Shown one piece after another: positions 16,975 through 25,627 of a DNA stretch of 64,000 nucleotides (the first letter of the stretch is position 1; each line of letters opens with the position of its first letter). Made by a program: the position numbers and the translations under genes. Under the pieces are notes generated by a model. It was given only the letters and a program-made list of their open reading frames with translations, had not been told where the DNA came from and did no database searches. The stretch is taken from assembly GCF_031157255.1 (NCBI RefSeq), contig NZ_JAVIFX010000026.1, positions 1-64,000 of the forward strand. The letters run 5' to 3'. The stretch comes from Bradyrhizobium sp. LHD-71. Lineage in GTDB: Bacteria > Pseudomonadota > Alphaproteobacteria > Rhizobiales > Xanthobacteraceae.

Positions 16975-18627
16975 GTGCCTTCAACCGTCAAGAATGTCCT
17001 GTTCATCATGTGTGATCAGCTGCGCTGGGACTACCTGTCGTGTGCCGGACATCCGACGCTCCACACGCCGCACATCGACGCATTGGCGGCACGCGGCGTG
17101 CGTTTCACGCGCGCTTATGTTCAGTCGCCGATCTGTGGTCCGTCTCGCATGAGCTTCTATACCGGCCGCTACATGCACTCGCACGGTTCGACCTGGAACG
17201 GGATTCCGCTGCAGGTCGGCGAACTGACCATGGGCGACTATCTGCGGCCGCTGGGCGTGCAGACGGTGCTGGTTGGAAAGACCCATATGGTTGCCGATCG
17301 CGAAGGCATGGAGCGGCTTGGCGTTGCGCCTGATTCAATCATCGGCGTGCGCGTGTCCGAATGCGGGTTCGATCCTTATGAGCGCGACGATGGCCTGCGC
17401 GGCAGGAACGGCATGGGAGGCGGGCAGACGAAACGGGCGCGCTACGACCGCTTTCTGAACGAGCAGGGCTATGGTGGCGACAATCCGTGGCACGACTGGG
17501 CAAATTCCGCCGCGGACGAGGGTGGAGGGATCGCATCCGGATGGGCCATGCGGCATGCCCGCAAACCGGCGCGCGTCAGTGAAGAACACTCCGAGACGCC
17601 GTACATGACCCGGCGCGCGATTGACTTCATCCGTGAAAGCGGAGAGAGGCCCTGGTGCCTGCACCTTTCCTATATCAAGCCGCACTGGCCGTACGTCGCG
17701 CCGGCGCCATACAACGACATGTACAGCGCCGACGATCTCGTTCCGGTCGTGCGTTCGGAAAAAGAACGGCAGGAGGCGCATCCGGTCTATCGCGAGTTCA
17801 TATCGCGCCGCGTGAGCCGCACCTTCGCCAGGGACGAAGTGCGCAACGAAGTTGTCCCGGTCTACATGGGCCTGATCAAGCAGATTGACGACCAGATGGG
17901 TGTTCTGTTTCGCTTCCTTGAGGAGAACGGATATTTCGAGAATACGATGATCGTGTTCACGTCGGATCACGGCGACTATCTCGGCGATCACTGGCTCGGC
18001 GAGAAGGAGCTGTTCCACGATCCTTCAGTGAAGATTCCGCTCATCGTCTACGATCCTTCGCGCGCAGCCGACCAGACACGCGGGGCGACCTGCGATGAGC
18101 TGGTGGAAAGCATCGACCTGTTGCCGACGTTCCTGGAGGTATTCGGCGGCGTTCCGGTTGAGCAGACTCATCGCCTCGAGGGGAGGTCGCTGCTGCCGCT
18201 CGTGCGTGGCGCGCGCCCCGCGGACTGGCGCAATCATGTGATCAGCGAATACGATTACTCCGTGCAGTCTGCCTGCGCAGCGCTCGGTGTTGCGCCGCAG
18301 GACGCGCGCATGTTCATGGTCGCCGACCGTAGCTGGAAATACATCCACGCCATCGGTTTTCGTCCGATGCTGTTCGACCTGTCGGCCGATCCGGACGAAC
18401 TCCATGACCTCGGCGCGGACCCGAGTCATGAGGCGGTTCGCCAGCGTCTTGCCGCTGTGCTGTCAGCCTGGGCGCTACGGTTGTCGCAGCGGCAAACCCG
18501 TTCCGATCAGCAGATCGTCAACATGCGGGGCGGCGCCGAGAAGCGAGGAATTCTCATCGGCGTTTGGGACGAAGCGGATGTCGGACGCGAGCTGTGGTCG
18601 GGCTATCTGTCCGACCGGGCTGAGTGA
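16975..18627 (+). CDS. Formylglycine-type sulfatase / phosphonate monoester hydrolase family
   Basis: About 550 residues from the GTG at 16975, which follows GAAGGGG; a TTG at 16930 is the alternative. It is an alkaline-phosphatase-superfamily hydrolase: NVLFIMCDQLRWD (metal site), the Cys-type modification motif C54-G-P-S-R58 followed by TGRY, YIKPHWPYVAPAPY and FTSDHGDYLGDHWLGEK (second metal site). The long C-terminal part (LVESIDLLPTFLEVFGG, GRSLLPLV, DWRNHVISEYDY, FDLSADPDELHDLG) resembles the phosphonate monoester hydrolase/arylsulfatase branch as I recall it. No signal peptide is seen, so it is probably cytoplasmic. It needs a formylglycine-generating enzyme, and the SUMF1 protein at 5402 lacks the Cys pair for that. 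Confidence 0.9.
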   Translation: MPSTVKNVLFIMCDQLRWDYLSCAGHPTLHTPHIDALAARGVRFTRAYVQSPICGPSRMSFYTGRYMHSHGSTWNGIPLQVGELTMGDYLRPLGVQTVLVGKTHMVADREGMERLGVAPDSIIGVRVSECGFDPYERDDGLRGRNGMGGGQTKRARYDRFLNEQGYGGDNPWHDWANSAADEGGGIASGWAMRHARKPARVSEEHSETPYMTRRAIDFIRESGERPWCLHLSYIKPHWPYVAPAPYNDMYSADDLVPVVRSEKERQEAHPVYREFISRRVSRTFARDEVRNEVVPVYMGLIKQIDDQMGVLFRFLEENGYFENTMIVFTSDHGDYLGDHWLGEKELFHDPSVKIPLIVYDPSRAADQTRGATCDELVESIDLLPTFLEVFGGVPVEQTHRLEGRSLLPLVRGARPADWRNHVISEYDYSVQSACAALGVAPQDARMFMVADRSWKYIHAIGFRPMLFDLSADPDELHDLGADPSHEAVRQRLAAVLSAWALRLSQRQTRSDQQIVNMRGGAEKRGILIGVWDEADVGRELWSGYLSDRAE

Positions 18628-18638
18628 CCGAAACGAGC

Positions 18639-19835
18639 TTATTTCACGATCCCGTCGTCGCGCAGCTTGCGGACGTCGTCGGCGCTGAACCCGGCAGCCG
18701 AGAGCACCTCCTCATTGTGCTGACCGATCGTCGGGGCGCGCTTCGGCTTCGTCTTGTCCTCGCCTTCGATCCAGAACGGGCTCGAGACCGTCAGCATCGA
18801 GCCATCCTCGGACGGCACCAGAGCGCCGGAGATCTTGGCCTGCTCGTCGTTCGGCACGTCCGACATGGCATAGACTGCGCCAAATACGACGCCGTGGTGG
18901 TCGAGGATGGCGCCCCATTCCGCAGCCGTCTTCTCGGCGAAAATCTTGTCGAGCGTCGAGGCCAGCGCGATGGCGTGTTCCTTGCGGTCGGCCGTTGTCT
19001 GAAATCTCGGATCGTCGAGCAGTGGCGATTGGACCGCTGTGCGGAACACATCCCACCGCCCGTCATTGTGCACGATCGACAGCACCAGCCATTTGCCGTC
19101 GCTGCAGCGGTAGCTGTTCCGCCACGGCATCATATGCTCCGCGCGCGCCGGCTGACGCTCGACGGTGTCGCCGCACAGCGCAGACTGGACCGAGCAGGCG
19201 TTGGCCCAAAGCCCGTTCGCCAGAAGCGACGAGCCGACATGGGCGCCTTTGCCGGTCTTCTCGCGGCGGTAGAGCGCGGTGACGATGGCCGAATAGAACC
19301 CCATCGCTGAGGGGTGATCGCCCATGCCGGGTGGCGACCGCACCGGCGCCGCGTCGCCTGCGCGGACGAGATCCATCATGCCGGAGCGCGCCCACCAGAC
19401 GGTCGCGTCAAAGCCTGGCTTGTTAGCTTCCGGGCCGCTCTCGCCATATCCGGTGAATGATGCGTAGATCAGCCGCGGATTGAGGGCAGAAATGTCATCA
19501 TAGGTCAGCCGCAGCCGCTTGCGGACATTCGGTGGAAAGTTGGTGATGAACACGTCGGCTTCGGCCACGAGCTTGTAAAGCACGTCGCGACCGGAATCGG
19601 AGGCAATATTGATCGCCAGGCTCTTCTTGTTGCGCGAATCCATCAGCCAGTTCGGATTGACCGGCGAGCGGGCGCCGACGGGAGGTTGTCCCGGGATGCG
19701 GTACGGATCCCCGGTCAAGGGCTCGATCTTGATGATTTCGGCGCCGAAGTCCGACAGCACGGTCGCTGCGGCCGGTGCAGCGATGTAGCTCGCGCAATCG
19801 ATGACCTTCAGCCCTTCGAACAAACCTTGCGACAC
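18639..19835 (-). CDS. CaiB/BaiF-type CoA-transferase
   Basis: A 398-residue family III CoA-transferase: GLKVIDCASYIAAPAAATVLSDFGAEIIKIE at the N-terminus, NKKSLAINI, ADVFITNFPPNVRKRL, YASFTGYGESGP and the catalytic Asp in PPGMGDHPSAMGF near residue 170. The C-terminal GQHNEEVL block is normal. It moves CoA between carboxylic acids and thus activates a substrate for beta-oxidation-type steps. It is the last gene of a minus-strand set with the fused CoA-transferase and an acyl-CoA dehydrogenase, 106 bp after the former; its stop is 11 bp from that of the convergent sulfatase gene. Confidence 0.93.
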   Translation of the reverse strand: MSQGLFEGLKVIDCASYIAAPAAATVLSDFGAEIIKIEPLTGDPYRIPGQPPVGARSPVNPNWLMDSRNKKSLAINIASDSGRDVLYKLVAEADVFITNFPPNVRKRLRLTYDDISALNPRLIYASFTGYGESGPEANKPGFDATVWWARSGMMDLVRAGDAAPVRSPPGMGDHPSAMGFYSAIVTALYRREKTGKGAHVGSSLLANGLWANACSVQSALCGDTVERQPARAEHMMPWRNSYRCSDGKWLVLSIVHNDGRWDVFRTAVQSPLLDDPRFQTTADRKEHAIALASTLDKIFAEKTAAEWGAILDHHGVVFGAVYAMSDVPNDEQAKISGALVPSEDGSMLTVSSPFWIEGEDKTKPKRAPTIGQHNEEVLSAAGFSADDVRKLRDDGIVK

Positions 19836-19941
19836 ACGTGTCTCCTTCTTCTTGGTCTTGTTGGGCGCGGGGGCCCGTCATTGACCGCCAGCATCTAAAG
19901 CATGCCGGGCCAATCGGGAAGTCTGGGTTGGGGAACCGGCG

Positions 19942-22398
19942 CTATTCCGCGGCGTCTTGGGCGGCCGCCTTCTTTTTCGGCTTTGGCGGCAGGGCGATGG
20001 TGCCGATGACGTCGCTCGCTTCCAGCGCTTTCAACTCCGCATCGGTGAGGCCCAGCACCTCGCGCAACACCTCGTGATTGTCGCGGCCGAGGGTGGGCGC
20101 GAGCGAGCGCACCGAAGCGGGCTTGTCCGCGTCGCCTTCACGGTAGGCATTCAAGGGCAGCAGATGCGGCCCAACGAACATTTTGTCGACCGATTGCCAG
20201 TGGCCGACGGCGAGAAGATGCGGGTCATGCGCGAGGTCCATCGGCACCTTGGCGATACCGGCGGGAACGCCCGCGGCCTGCAGCTTCACCATCGCCGAAT
20301 CCGGACGGACAATGCTCGTCCACTTGGCGATCTCCGCCTCGATCATGTCTTCGTGCTGTCGGCGACCGTGCGCCGTCTTGAGCTGGGGATCGGCGGCAAG
20401 TTCCGGACGGCGCATCGCTCGGCACAACGCCTGCCACTCATCGTCGTCGCGCACCGAGATCGTGATCCACTGGTCTTCGCCCATCGCGGGGAAACACCCT
20501 TGCGGTACATAGTGCGGATGGCGGTTGCCGAGACGGGGAGCCGTGGTGCCGGTCGCCGACTGCTCGACGATCGAGGGCGCCGCCATCGGCAGCAAGCATT
20601 GGACCTGCGCCAGATCGATGTGCTGGCCTTCGCCGGTGTTCTTCTGATGCATCAAGCCGAGCAGCAGCGCGGTCGCGCCGTTGAGGCCGCCAATCGGATC
20701 GCCATAGGCGATATGGCTCATCGACGGTGGATCTTGCTCGAAGCCTTGCACCGTCGGCAGGCCGGAGGCTTGCTCCAGTGTCGAACCGTAGGCGCGGCCG
20801 TTGCGCCAGGGGCCTTTCATGCCGAAGGCCGGCATGGTCACCACCACGAGCTTCGGATTGATCTTCAGCATCGTCTCGGCGTCGAGGCCAAGTCGCGGCA
20901 GCACGTCGGCCGCATAATTGTCGATCACTGCATTGGCTTCCCGCAGCAAACGCTTCAGCAGTGAGCGGCCCTCTTCGGACGTGAGATCGAGGGTGATGCC
21001 GCGCTTGTTGCGGTTCATCACCTGGATCCAGTGCGTTTTCTCGTAGGTCTGTTCCTCGTGGTAGGGCGGCCGCGTATCGGTGCCGCGAAACCAGTCCGGA
21101 TACTGTATCGACTCTACCTTGATGACGTCGGCGCCGAGATCGGCGAGCTGACGGGTCGCCGATGGGCCCGCCCAGCCCATGGTGAGGTCGATGATGCGCA
21201 CGCCCTTCAGCGGCAGCGCCGCGTCGGCAGCGACCGCACCCTTGGCAATCCGCATTCGTGCGGGCAGTGGCGTTGCGTCATGCTCGCCTGCAAGCGGAGC
21301 CGGGCCGTTGGGCTTCGGTGGCGTCCGCAGCAGTGCTTGCGGCAGCACCGGACCCTCGAATTCGGCCGCGCCGATGCTAACCTTGCCGAACGAGCCGCGT
21401 TCGCGATGAAACGGCTGCTGCAGCAGTTCGCGCATGGTCGGAACGACGGCCAGCGGCACACGATATTCGATACCGAGCTCGAACCATTCGCTCGCGGTGC
21501 GGGTCTTCAGGATCGGCGCGAAAATCTGCTGCAAGTCGGCCGCGTGAATGAAGCGGTCGAGACCCTTCGAATATTTCATCTCGCGGGCGAGCTCGGGCTT
21601 GCCGATGATCTGGCAGAAACCGATCCACTGCGCCGGCGTCGCCACGGTCACGCCGAGGATGCCGTCCTTCGTTTCCCAGGTGCCGGAGGGATAACCGCGG
21701 CCGAAGATGTTGATGCCGCTACGCACGCGCGAGAAGCCGAACTCGAGCGCAAGCGCGGTGTCGAATTCCGTGACCTGCAGCAATGCCTCATAGACGTTTG
21801 TGCGGTAGCGCCGCGCACCGTGCTCGCGGCTGTACAGTGCGGCGACGCTCGGGATGAATGCGGTGAGGCCGCCGAACACTGCGGCCTGACCGTCGCGGCC
21901 AAGCATCGGCGGCCCTTCGACCGCGCCGATCAGCTTCACCATCCCTGCAAGGCTGCGCACGACAGCCTCGGTCGGCTGGTATCTGCTGTATGGCCCGGTG
22001 TCCCCGAACCACGAGATTGCCGTGATGCCGAGTCCCGGATCGGACTGGCGCAGACTCTCGTGCGAGAGGGGCGAGATCTTGATGTCGTCCGGATGCCGGC
22101 CGTCGAGCAGCAGATCGGCAGTCTGCAGCAGTGCGCGGACTCGCCTAATATCTTCGTCCCTGGCGAGGTCCGCCGTGATGCTCTGCTTGTTGGTGTTCAA
22201 CCAGGCGAAATGCGCGCTCTCGCGCTTGCCGCCGCCGACATCGACCAGGACGCCGAGCGCGCGCGATGGATCACCGCTGGGTTGTTCGACCTTGATGACT
22301 TCAGCACCGAAGTCGGAAAATTGTTTGCCGCAGTAACTGAGCGCGTCGCCGATTCCGATTTCGACGACGCGCAATCCCCCCAGAGGCAATTCAGACAT
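19942..22398 (-). CDS. Tandem-domain CaiB/BaiF CoA-transferase (fused)
   Basis: An 818-residue protein, twice the usual family length, made of two CaiB/BaiF domains. Domain 1 (about 1-390) starts GLRVVEIGIGDALSYCGKQFSDFGAEVIKVE; domain 2 (about 400-800) starts GVRIIDLTMGWAGPSATRQLADLGADVIKVE. Domain 2 keeps the Asp region AYGDPIGGLNG. Domain 1 has GRDGQAAVFGG at the equivalent place and may be degenerate. The family normally works as interlocked dimers, so a fusion may fix an intramolecular pair. The C-terminus is Lys-rich (PPKPKKKAA). It starts 8 nt after the acyl-CoA dehydrogenase stop, so the two form an operon. Confidence 0.92.
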   Translation of the reverse strand: MSELPLGGLRVVEIGIGDALSYCGKQFSDFGAEVIKVEQPSGDPSRALGVLVDVGGGKRESAHFAWLNTNKQSITADLARDEDIRRVRALLQTADLLLDGRHPDDIKISPLSHESLRQSDPGLGITAISWFGDTGPYSRYQPTEAVVRSLAGMVKLIGAVEGPPMLGRDGQAAVFGGLTAFIPSVAALYSREHGARRYRTNVYEALLQVTEFDTALALEFGFSRVRSGINIFGRGYPSGTWETKDGILGVTVATPAQWIGFCQIIGKPELAREMKYSKGLDRFIHAADLQQIFAPILKTRTASEWFELGIEYRVPLAVVPTMRELLQQPFHRERGSFGKVSIGAAEFEGPVLPQALLRTPPKPNGPAPLAGEHDATPLPARMRIAKGAVAADAALPLKGVRIIDLTMGWAGPSATRQLADLGADVIKVESIQYPDWFRGTDTRPPYHEEQTYEKTHWIQVMNRNKRGITLDLTSEEGRSLLKRLLREANAVIDNYAADVLPRLGLDAETMLKINPKLVVVTMPAFGMKGPWRNGRAYGSTLEQASGLPTVQGFEQDPPSMSHIAYGDPIGGLNGATALLLGLMHQKNTGEGQHIDLAQVQCLLPMAAPSIVEQSATGTTAPRLGNRHPHYVPQGCFPAMGEDQWITISVRDDDEWQALCRAMRRPELAADPQLKTAHGRRQHEDMIEAEIAKWTSIVRPDSAMVKLQAAGVPAGIAKVPMDLAHDPHLLAVGHWQSVDKMFVGPHLLPLNAYREGDADKPASVRSLAPTLGRDNHEVLREVLGLTDAELKALEASDVIGTIALPPKPKKKAAAQDAAE

Positions 22399-22406
22399 CT
22401 ATCGCT

Positions 22407-23603
22407 TCAAAGGCCGAGAACGGCCTTCGCCAGAATGTTGTGCTGCACCTCGCTGGTGCCGCCGTAGATCGTGACCTTGCGGTTGTTGAGATAGACGCCC
22501 GTCGCAACGCCGGCCCAGTCGGGGCCGATCGCGTCCTCGTCACTCTCGGCCTCGAGTGCCAGCCGCTGCGCGAACGGACCGGCGACCTCCATGTAGAGGT
22601 GTGTCAGTTCCTGCCGCAGTTCGCTGGAGCGCAGCTTCAGAAGCGAGGAGAGGGGGTTTGGCGCATCGCCCCGGCTCTTTTTTGAATCGCTGTCGAGGAT
22701 GCGCATGGTTGTGATCTCATGCGCCTTCGCTTCGACCTCGAGCGACAGAAGACGACCGCGGAACGATGGATCCTCGATGATCGGCTTGCCGTTCTTCATT
22801 TCGGCCATCGCCAGCTTGCGCAGGTGCTGCATCCGCTCGCGCATGGCGCCGATACGCGCGGCACCGGTGCGCTCATTGCCGAGCAGGAACTTAGCGCAAT
22901 CCCAACCCTTGTTCTCCTTGCCGATCAGTTGATCGACGGGAACCTTCACGTCCTCGAAGAAGCACTGATTGACTTCGGCGCCGCCCTCCATGGTGTGCAC
23001 CGGGCGCACGGTGACGCCAGGGCTCTTCATGTCGAAGACGAGGAAGGAAATGCCTTCCTGCTTCTTCGCCTTCGGATCGGTGCGGACGAGGCAGAAGATC
23101 CAGTCGGCGTACTGCGCGTTGGTCGTCCACATCTTCGACCCGTTGACGATGTAGTAATCGCCCTCGCGGCGTGCGCTGGTTCGCAACGAGGCCAGATCGG
23201 AGCCGGAGCCGGGCTCGGAGAAACCCTGGCACCACCAATCGTCACAGTTGGCCATCCGCGGCAGGAAGCGCTTCTTCTGCTCTTCGGTGCCGAAATGGGC
23301 GACCACCGGCCCACACAACCCGACATTCATGCCGTTCGGCAGGGGCGCGGGCGCCATCTCGAGTTCCTCGCGCAAGATAAAGCGCTTTGTCGTCGACCAG
23401 TCCTGACCGCCCCATTCGACCGGCCAGTGCGGCACGGCCCAGCCCTTGGCGTTGAGCTTGCGATGCCAGCCGACGATGTCCTCCTTGTTCGGCACCACAC
23501 CGTCGATCAGCTTCTGCTTGAGCTCGGCCGGCAGGTTCGCCTTGATCCACGCCCGCACTTCGTCGCGAAACGCCAGCTCTTCGGCGGTGAAGCTCATGTC
23601 CAT
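22407..23603 (-). CDS. Acyl-CoA dehydrogenase (FadE-like), first of the pair
   Basis: About 398 residues from the ATG at 23603, preceded by GGAGAA. The acyl-CoA dehydrogenase pattern is complete: MDMSFTAEELAFRDEVRAW, GFSEPGSGSDLASLRT, YIVNGSKMWTTNAQYADW, ENKGWDCAKFLLGNERTG and the last block VTIYGGTSEVQHNILAKAVLGL. The position that holds the catalytic Glu in medium-chain enzymes (YEGT) is Gly here (YGGT), so the base must come from elsewhere, as in isovaleryl/long-chain types or hetero-oligomeric FadE pairs. It heads the minus-strand operon and diverges from the thiolase-like gene. Confidence 0.93.
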   Translation of the reverse strand: MDMSFTAEELAFRDEVRAWIKANLPAELKQKLIDGVVPNKEDIVGWHRKLNAKGWAVPHWPVEWGGQDWSTTKRFILREELEMAPAPLPNGMNVGLCGPVVAHFGTEEQKKRFLPRMANCDDWWCQGFSEPGSGSDLASLRTSARREGDYYIVNGSKMWTTNAQYADWIFCLVRTDPKAKKQEGISFLVFDMKSPGVTVRPVHTMEGGAEVNQCFFEDVKVPVDQLIGKENKGWDCAKFLLGNERTGAARIGAMRERMQHLRKLAMAEMKNGKPIIEDPSFRGRLLSLEVEAKAHEITTMRILDSDSKKSRGDAPNPLSSLLKLRSSELRQELTHLYMEVAGPFAQRLALEAESDEDAIGPDWAGVATGVYLNNRKVTIYGGTSEVQHNILAKAVLGL

Positions 23604-23980
23604 TGCGTTTCTCCACGTTCCCCCAGGACACGGCGCGGCCGTGTTACGCATTCTGGAACAGCCTTGTCGCGGCTGTTGCTTTGCACAATCGTCGGCCCGC
23701 GTCGTGCGCAGGCATTACGTTGCGAATATCCAAGCGACTATACACGGCGCACGTGCGCCGACCACTGCTGGAAGCCATTCCATTTTTGCACGAGCCTAAG
23801 GCAAATATTGGTCTCGCCGCCCTGCACGTGCCCATGACAAATGTCGTGCGGGACGAATGCCGCCAAGGCTCAAGACCCGAGGTCAACCTCGCGACGCGGT
23901 CAGGACGATTTGCGCGCGGCGCTTACGCCGTGATTAGATCGTGCAATCCGTGTTTCGACAGAAGGGCAGGACACACCTGA
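23604..23980. other. Divergent control region without a gene
   Basis: This 377-bp stretch separates the two divergent CoA-thioester operons and must hold both promoters. I see no CTGTCC-type palindrome of the neighbouring cluster and no convincing coding sequence. Confidence 0.5.
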
Positions 23981-25135
23981 ATGAGTATCAAGGGCAAAGC
24001 TTACATCATGGGGGCCTATGAGCACCCCACGCGCAAGGCGCCGGACAAATCCGTTCCGCAGATTCACGCGGAGTCGGCCATGGGCGCGTTGAAGGACGCG
24101 GGGCTCACCAAGGACGACGTGGACGGCTACTTCTGCGCGGGTGATGCGCCTGGCCTCGGCCCGCTGAGCATGGTCGACTACATGGGCCTGAAGGTGAAGC
24201 ACGTCGATTCGACTGACGTCGGCGGTTCCTCCTACATCCTGCATGTCGCGCACGCGGCCGAAGCGATCGCCGCTGGCAAATGCTCGGTCGCGCTGATCAC
24301 GCTCGCCGGCAAACCTCTGACGTCTCCCGTTCCGCGTGCCGTGATCCCGACGGCGCCGGATGCGTCGTATGAGTCGCCGTATGGCATCGTCGTCGCCAAT
24401 TCCTACGGCATGTGCGCGATGCGCCACATGCACGAATACGGCACGACCAGCGAGCAGCTCGCCTGGATCAAGGTCGCGGCCTCCCATCATGCGCAGTACA
24501 ACGAGCACGCGTTCCTGCGCGATGTCGTGACGGTCGAGCAGGTGGTCAACTCGCCGATGATCTCGAACCCGCTGCACCGGCTCGATTGCTGCGTGATCAC
24601 CGACGGCGGTGGCGCACTGGTTGTCACGAGTCCTGAAGTGGCGAAGAGCCTGAAGCGCCCGCTGGTGCGGGTGATGGGCGCCGGCGAAGCGCCGAAGGGC
24701 CAGGCGGGCGGCGATACCGATCTGACCTACTCGGGTGCGCGCTGGTCCGGCCCGATCGCGTTTGCGGAAGCCGGCGTGAAGCACTCCGACATCAAGTACG
24801 CGTCGATCTACGACAGCTTCACCATCACGGTGCTGATGCAGATCGAGGATCTCGGCTTCTGCGAAAAGGGCCAGGGCGGCAAGTTCGTCTCCGACGGCAA
24901 CCTGATCTCGGGCGTCGGCAAGCTGCCGTTCAATACCGATGGCGGCGGCCTGTGCAACAACCATCCGGCCAACCGTGGCGGCATCACCAAGGTGATCGAA
25001 GCGGTGCGGCAGCTGCGCGGCGAGGCGCATCCCAAGGTGCAGGTCAAGAATTGTGATATCGCGCTGGCACATGGCACGGGCGGCTCGCTCGGCGTTCGCC
25101 ACGGCGCGGCAACCCTTATCATGGAGCGCGTGTGA
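23981..25135 (+). CDS. Thiolase-like protein without catalytic Cys (SCP2-type thiolase / retro-aldolase candidate)
   Basis: A 384-residue thiolase-superfamily protein of the SCP2/acetyl-CoA acetyltransferase type: GAYEHPTRKAPDKS near the start, GYFCAGDAPGLGPL, YDSFTITVLMQIEDLGFC and the GGGLCNNHPANRGG block. Two catalytic Cys expected of thiolases are missing: the nucleophile loop reads STDVGGSSYILH, and the last loop reads HGTGGSLGVRHG. Proteins of this kind paired with a DUF35 protein, such as Ltp2 of steroid degradation, act as retro-aldolases that split a beta-hydroxyacyl-CoA. The next gene is exactly such a DUF35 partner and overlaps it by one base (TGATG). Confidence 0.9.
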   Translation: MSIKGKAYIMGAYEHPTRKAPDKSVPQIHAESAMGALKDAGLTKDDVDGYFCAGDAPGLGPLSMVDYMGLKVKHVDSTDVGGSSYILHVAHAAEAIAAGKCSVALITLAGKPLTSPVPRAVIPTAPDASYESPYGIVVANSYGMCAMRHMHEYGTTSEQLAWIKVAASHHAQYNEHAFLRDVVTVEQVVNSPMISNPLHRLDCCVITDGGGALVVTSPEVAKSLKRPLVRVMGAGEAPKGQAGGDTDLTYSGARWSGPIAFAEAGVKHSDIKYASIYDSFTITVLMQIEDLGFCEKGQGGKFVSDGNLISGVGKLPFNTDGGGLCNNHPANRGGITKVIEAVRQLRGEAHPKVQVKNCDIALAHGTGGSLGVRHGAATLIMERV

Positions 25136-25521
25136 TGGCGGAGCGTCAATTTCCAGCGGCAATCGCCAACCCGGAGAGCCAGCCCTATTGGGACGCGGCG
25201 GCAAAGGGCAAGCTGCTGCTCAAGGCCTGCAAGGGCTGCAAGAAGAACTTCTTCTACCCGCGCTCGATCTGCCCGTTCTGCGGCAGCTCGGACACCGAGT
25301 GGAAGGAAGCGTCGGGCAAGGGCGAAATCTATTCGCACTCGACCATGCGCCGCGTGCCGGAGCCTTACGCGCTCGCCTATGTGACGCTGGCCGAAGGCCC
25401 GAAAATGCTGACCAACATCGTCGACTGTGACTTCGACGCACTGAAGATCGGGCAGAAGGTGCATGTCGTCTTCAAGCCGGCCAAGGAAGGCCCACCGATC
25501 CCGGCCTTCGCGCCGGATTGA
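25135..25521 (+). CDS. Zn-ribbon / OB-fold (DUF35) acyl-CoA-binding partner protein
   Basis: A 128-residue DUF35 protein starting at the ATG overlapping the thiolase-like stop. An N-terminal helix (QPYWDAAAKGKLLLKA) leads to a zinc ribbon, CKGCKKNFFYPRSICPFCG, with four Cys, followed by an OB-fold (GKGEIYSHSTMRR, YVTLAEGPKMLTNIVD, VHVVFKP). Such proteins form complexes with Cys-less thiolase-like enzymes and supply part of the CoA site. The pairing supports a retro-aldolase complex here. A terminator-like hairpin follows. Confidence 0.92.
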   Translation: MAERQFPAAIANPESQPYWDAAAKGKLLLKACKGCKKNFFYPRSICPFCGSSDTEWKEASGKGEIYSHSTMRRVPEPYALAYVTLAEGPKMLTNIVDCDFDALKIGQKVHVVFKPAKEGPPIPAFAPD

Positions 25522-25533
25522 TCAAGAGACGTG

Positions 25534-25568
25534 CGGCGCGGATGGTGAGCCTTCCGCGCCGTTGTCTT
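25534..25568 (+). terminator. Hairpin after the DUF35 gene
   Basis: A perfect 9-bp stem CGGCGCGGA (25534-25542) / TCCGCGCCG (25553-25561) with a 10-nt loop is followed by TTGTCTT. It may terminate or attenuate transcription before the next acyl-CoA dehydrogenase. Confidence 0.55.
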
Positions 25569-25627
25569 GCTGGACTTAAGAAGACCCGGCGTCCCCTGGA
25601 CGTAACCGTGGCGCAGAGGGGGAGCTC

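Noticed and set aside
19957-22467. Very long plus-strand frames opposite the fused CoA-transferase
   Set aside because: The opposite strand holds the clear two-domain CoA-transferase; the antisense translations are rich in Arg, His and Ala without domain motifs.
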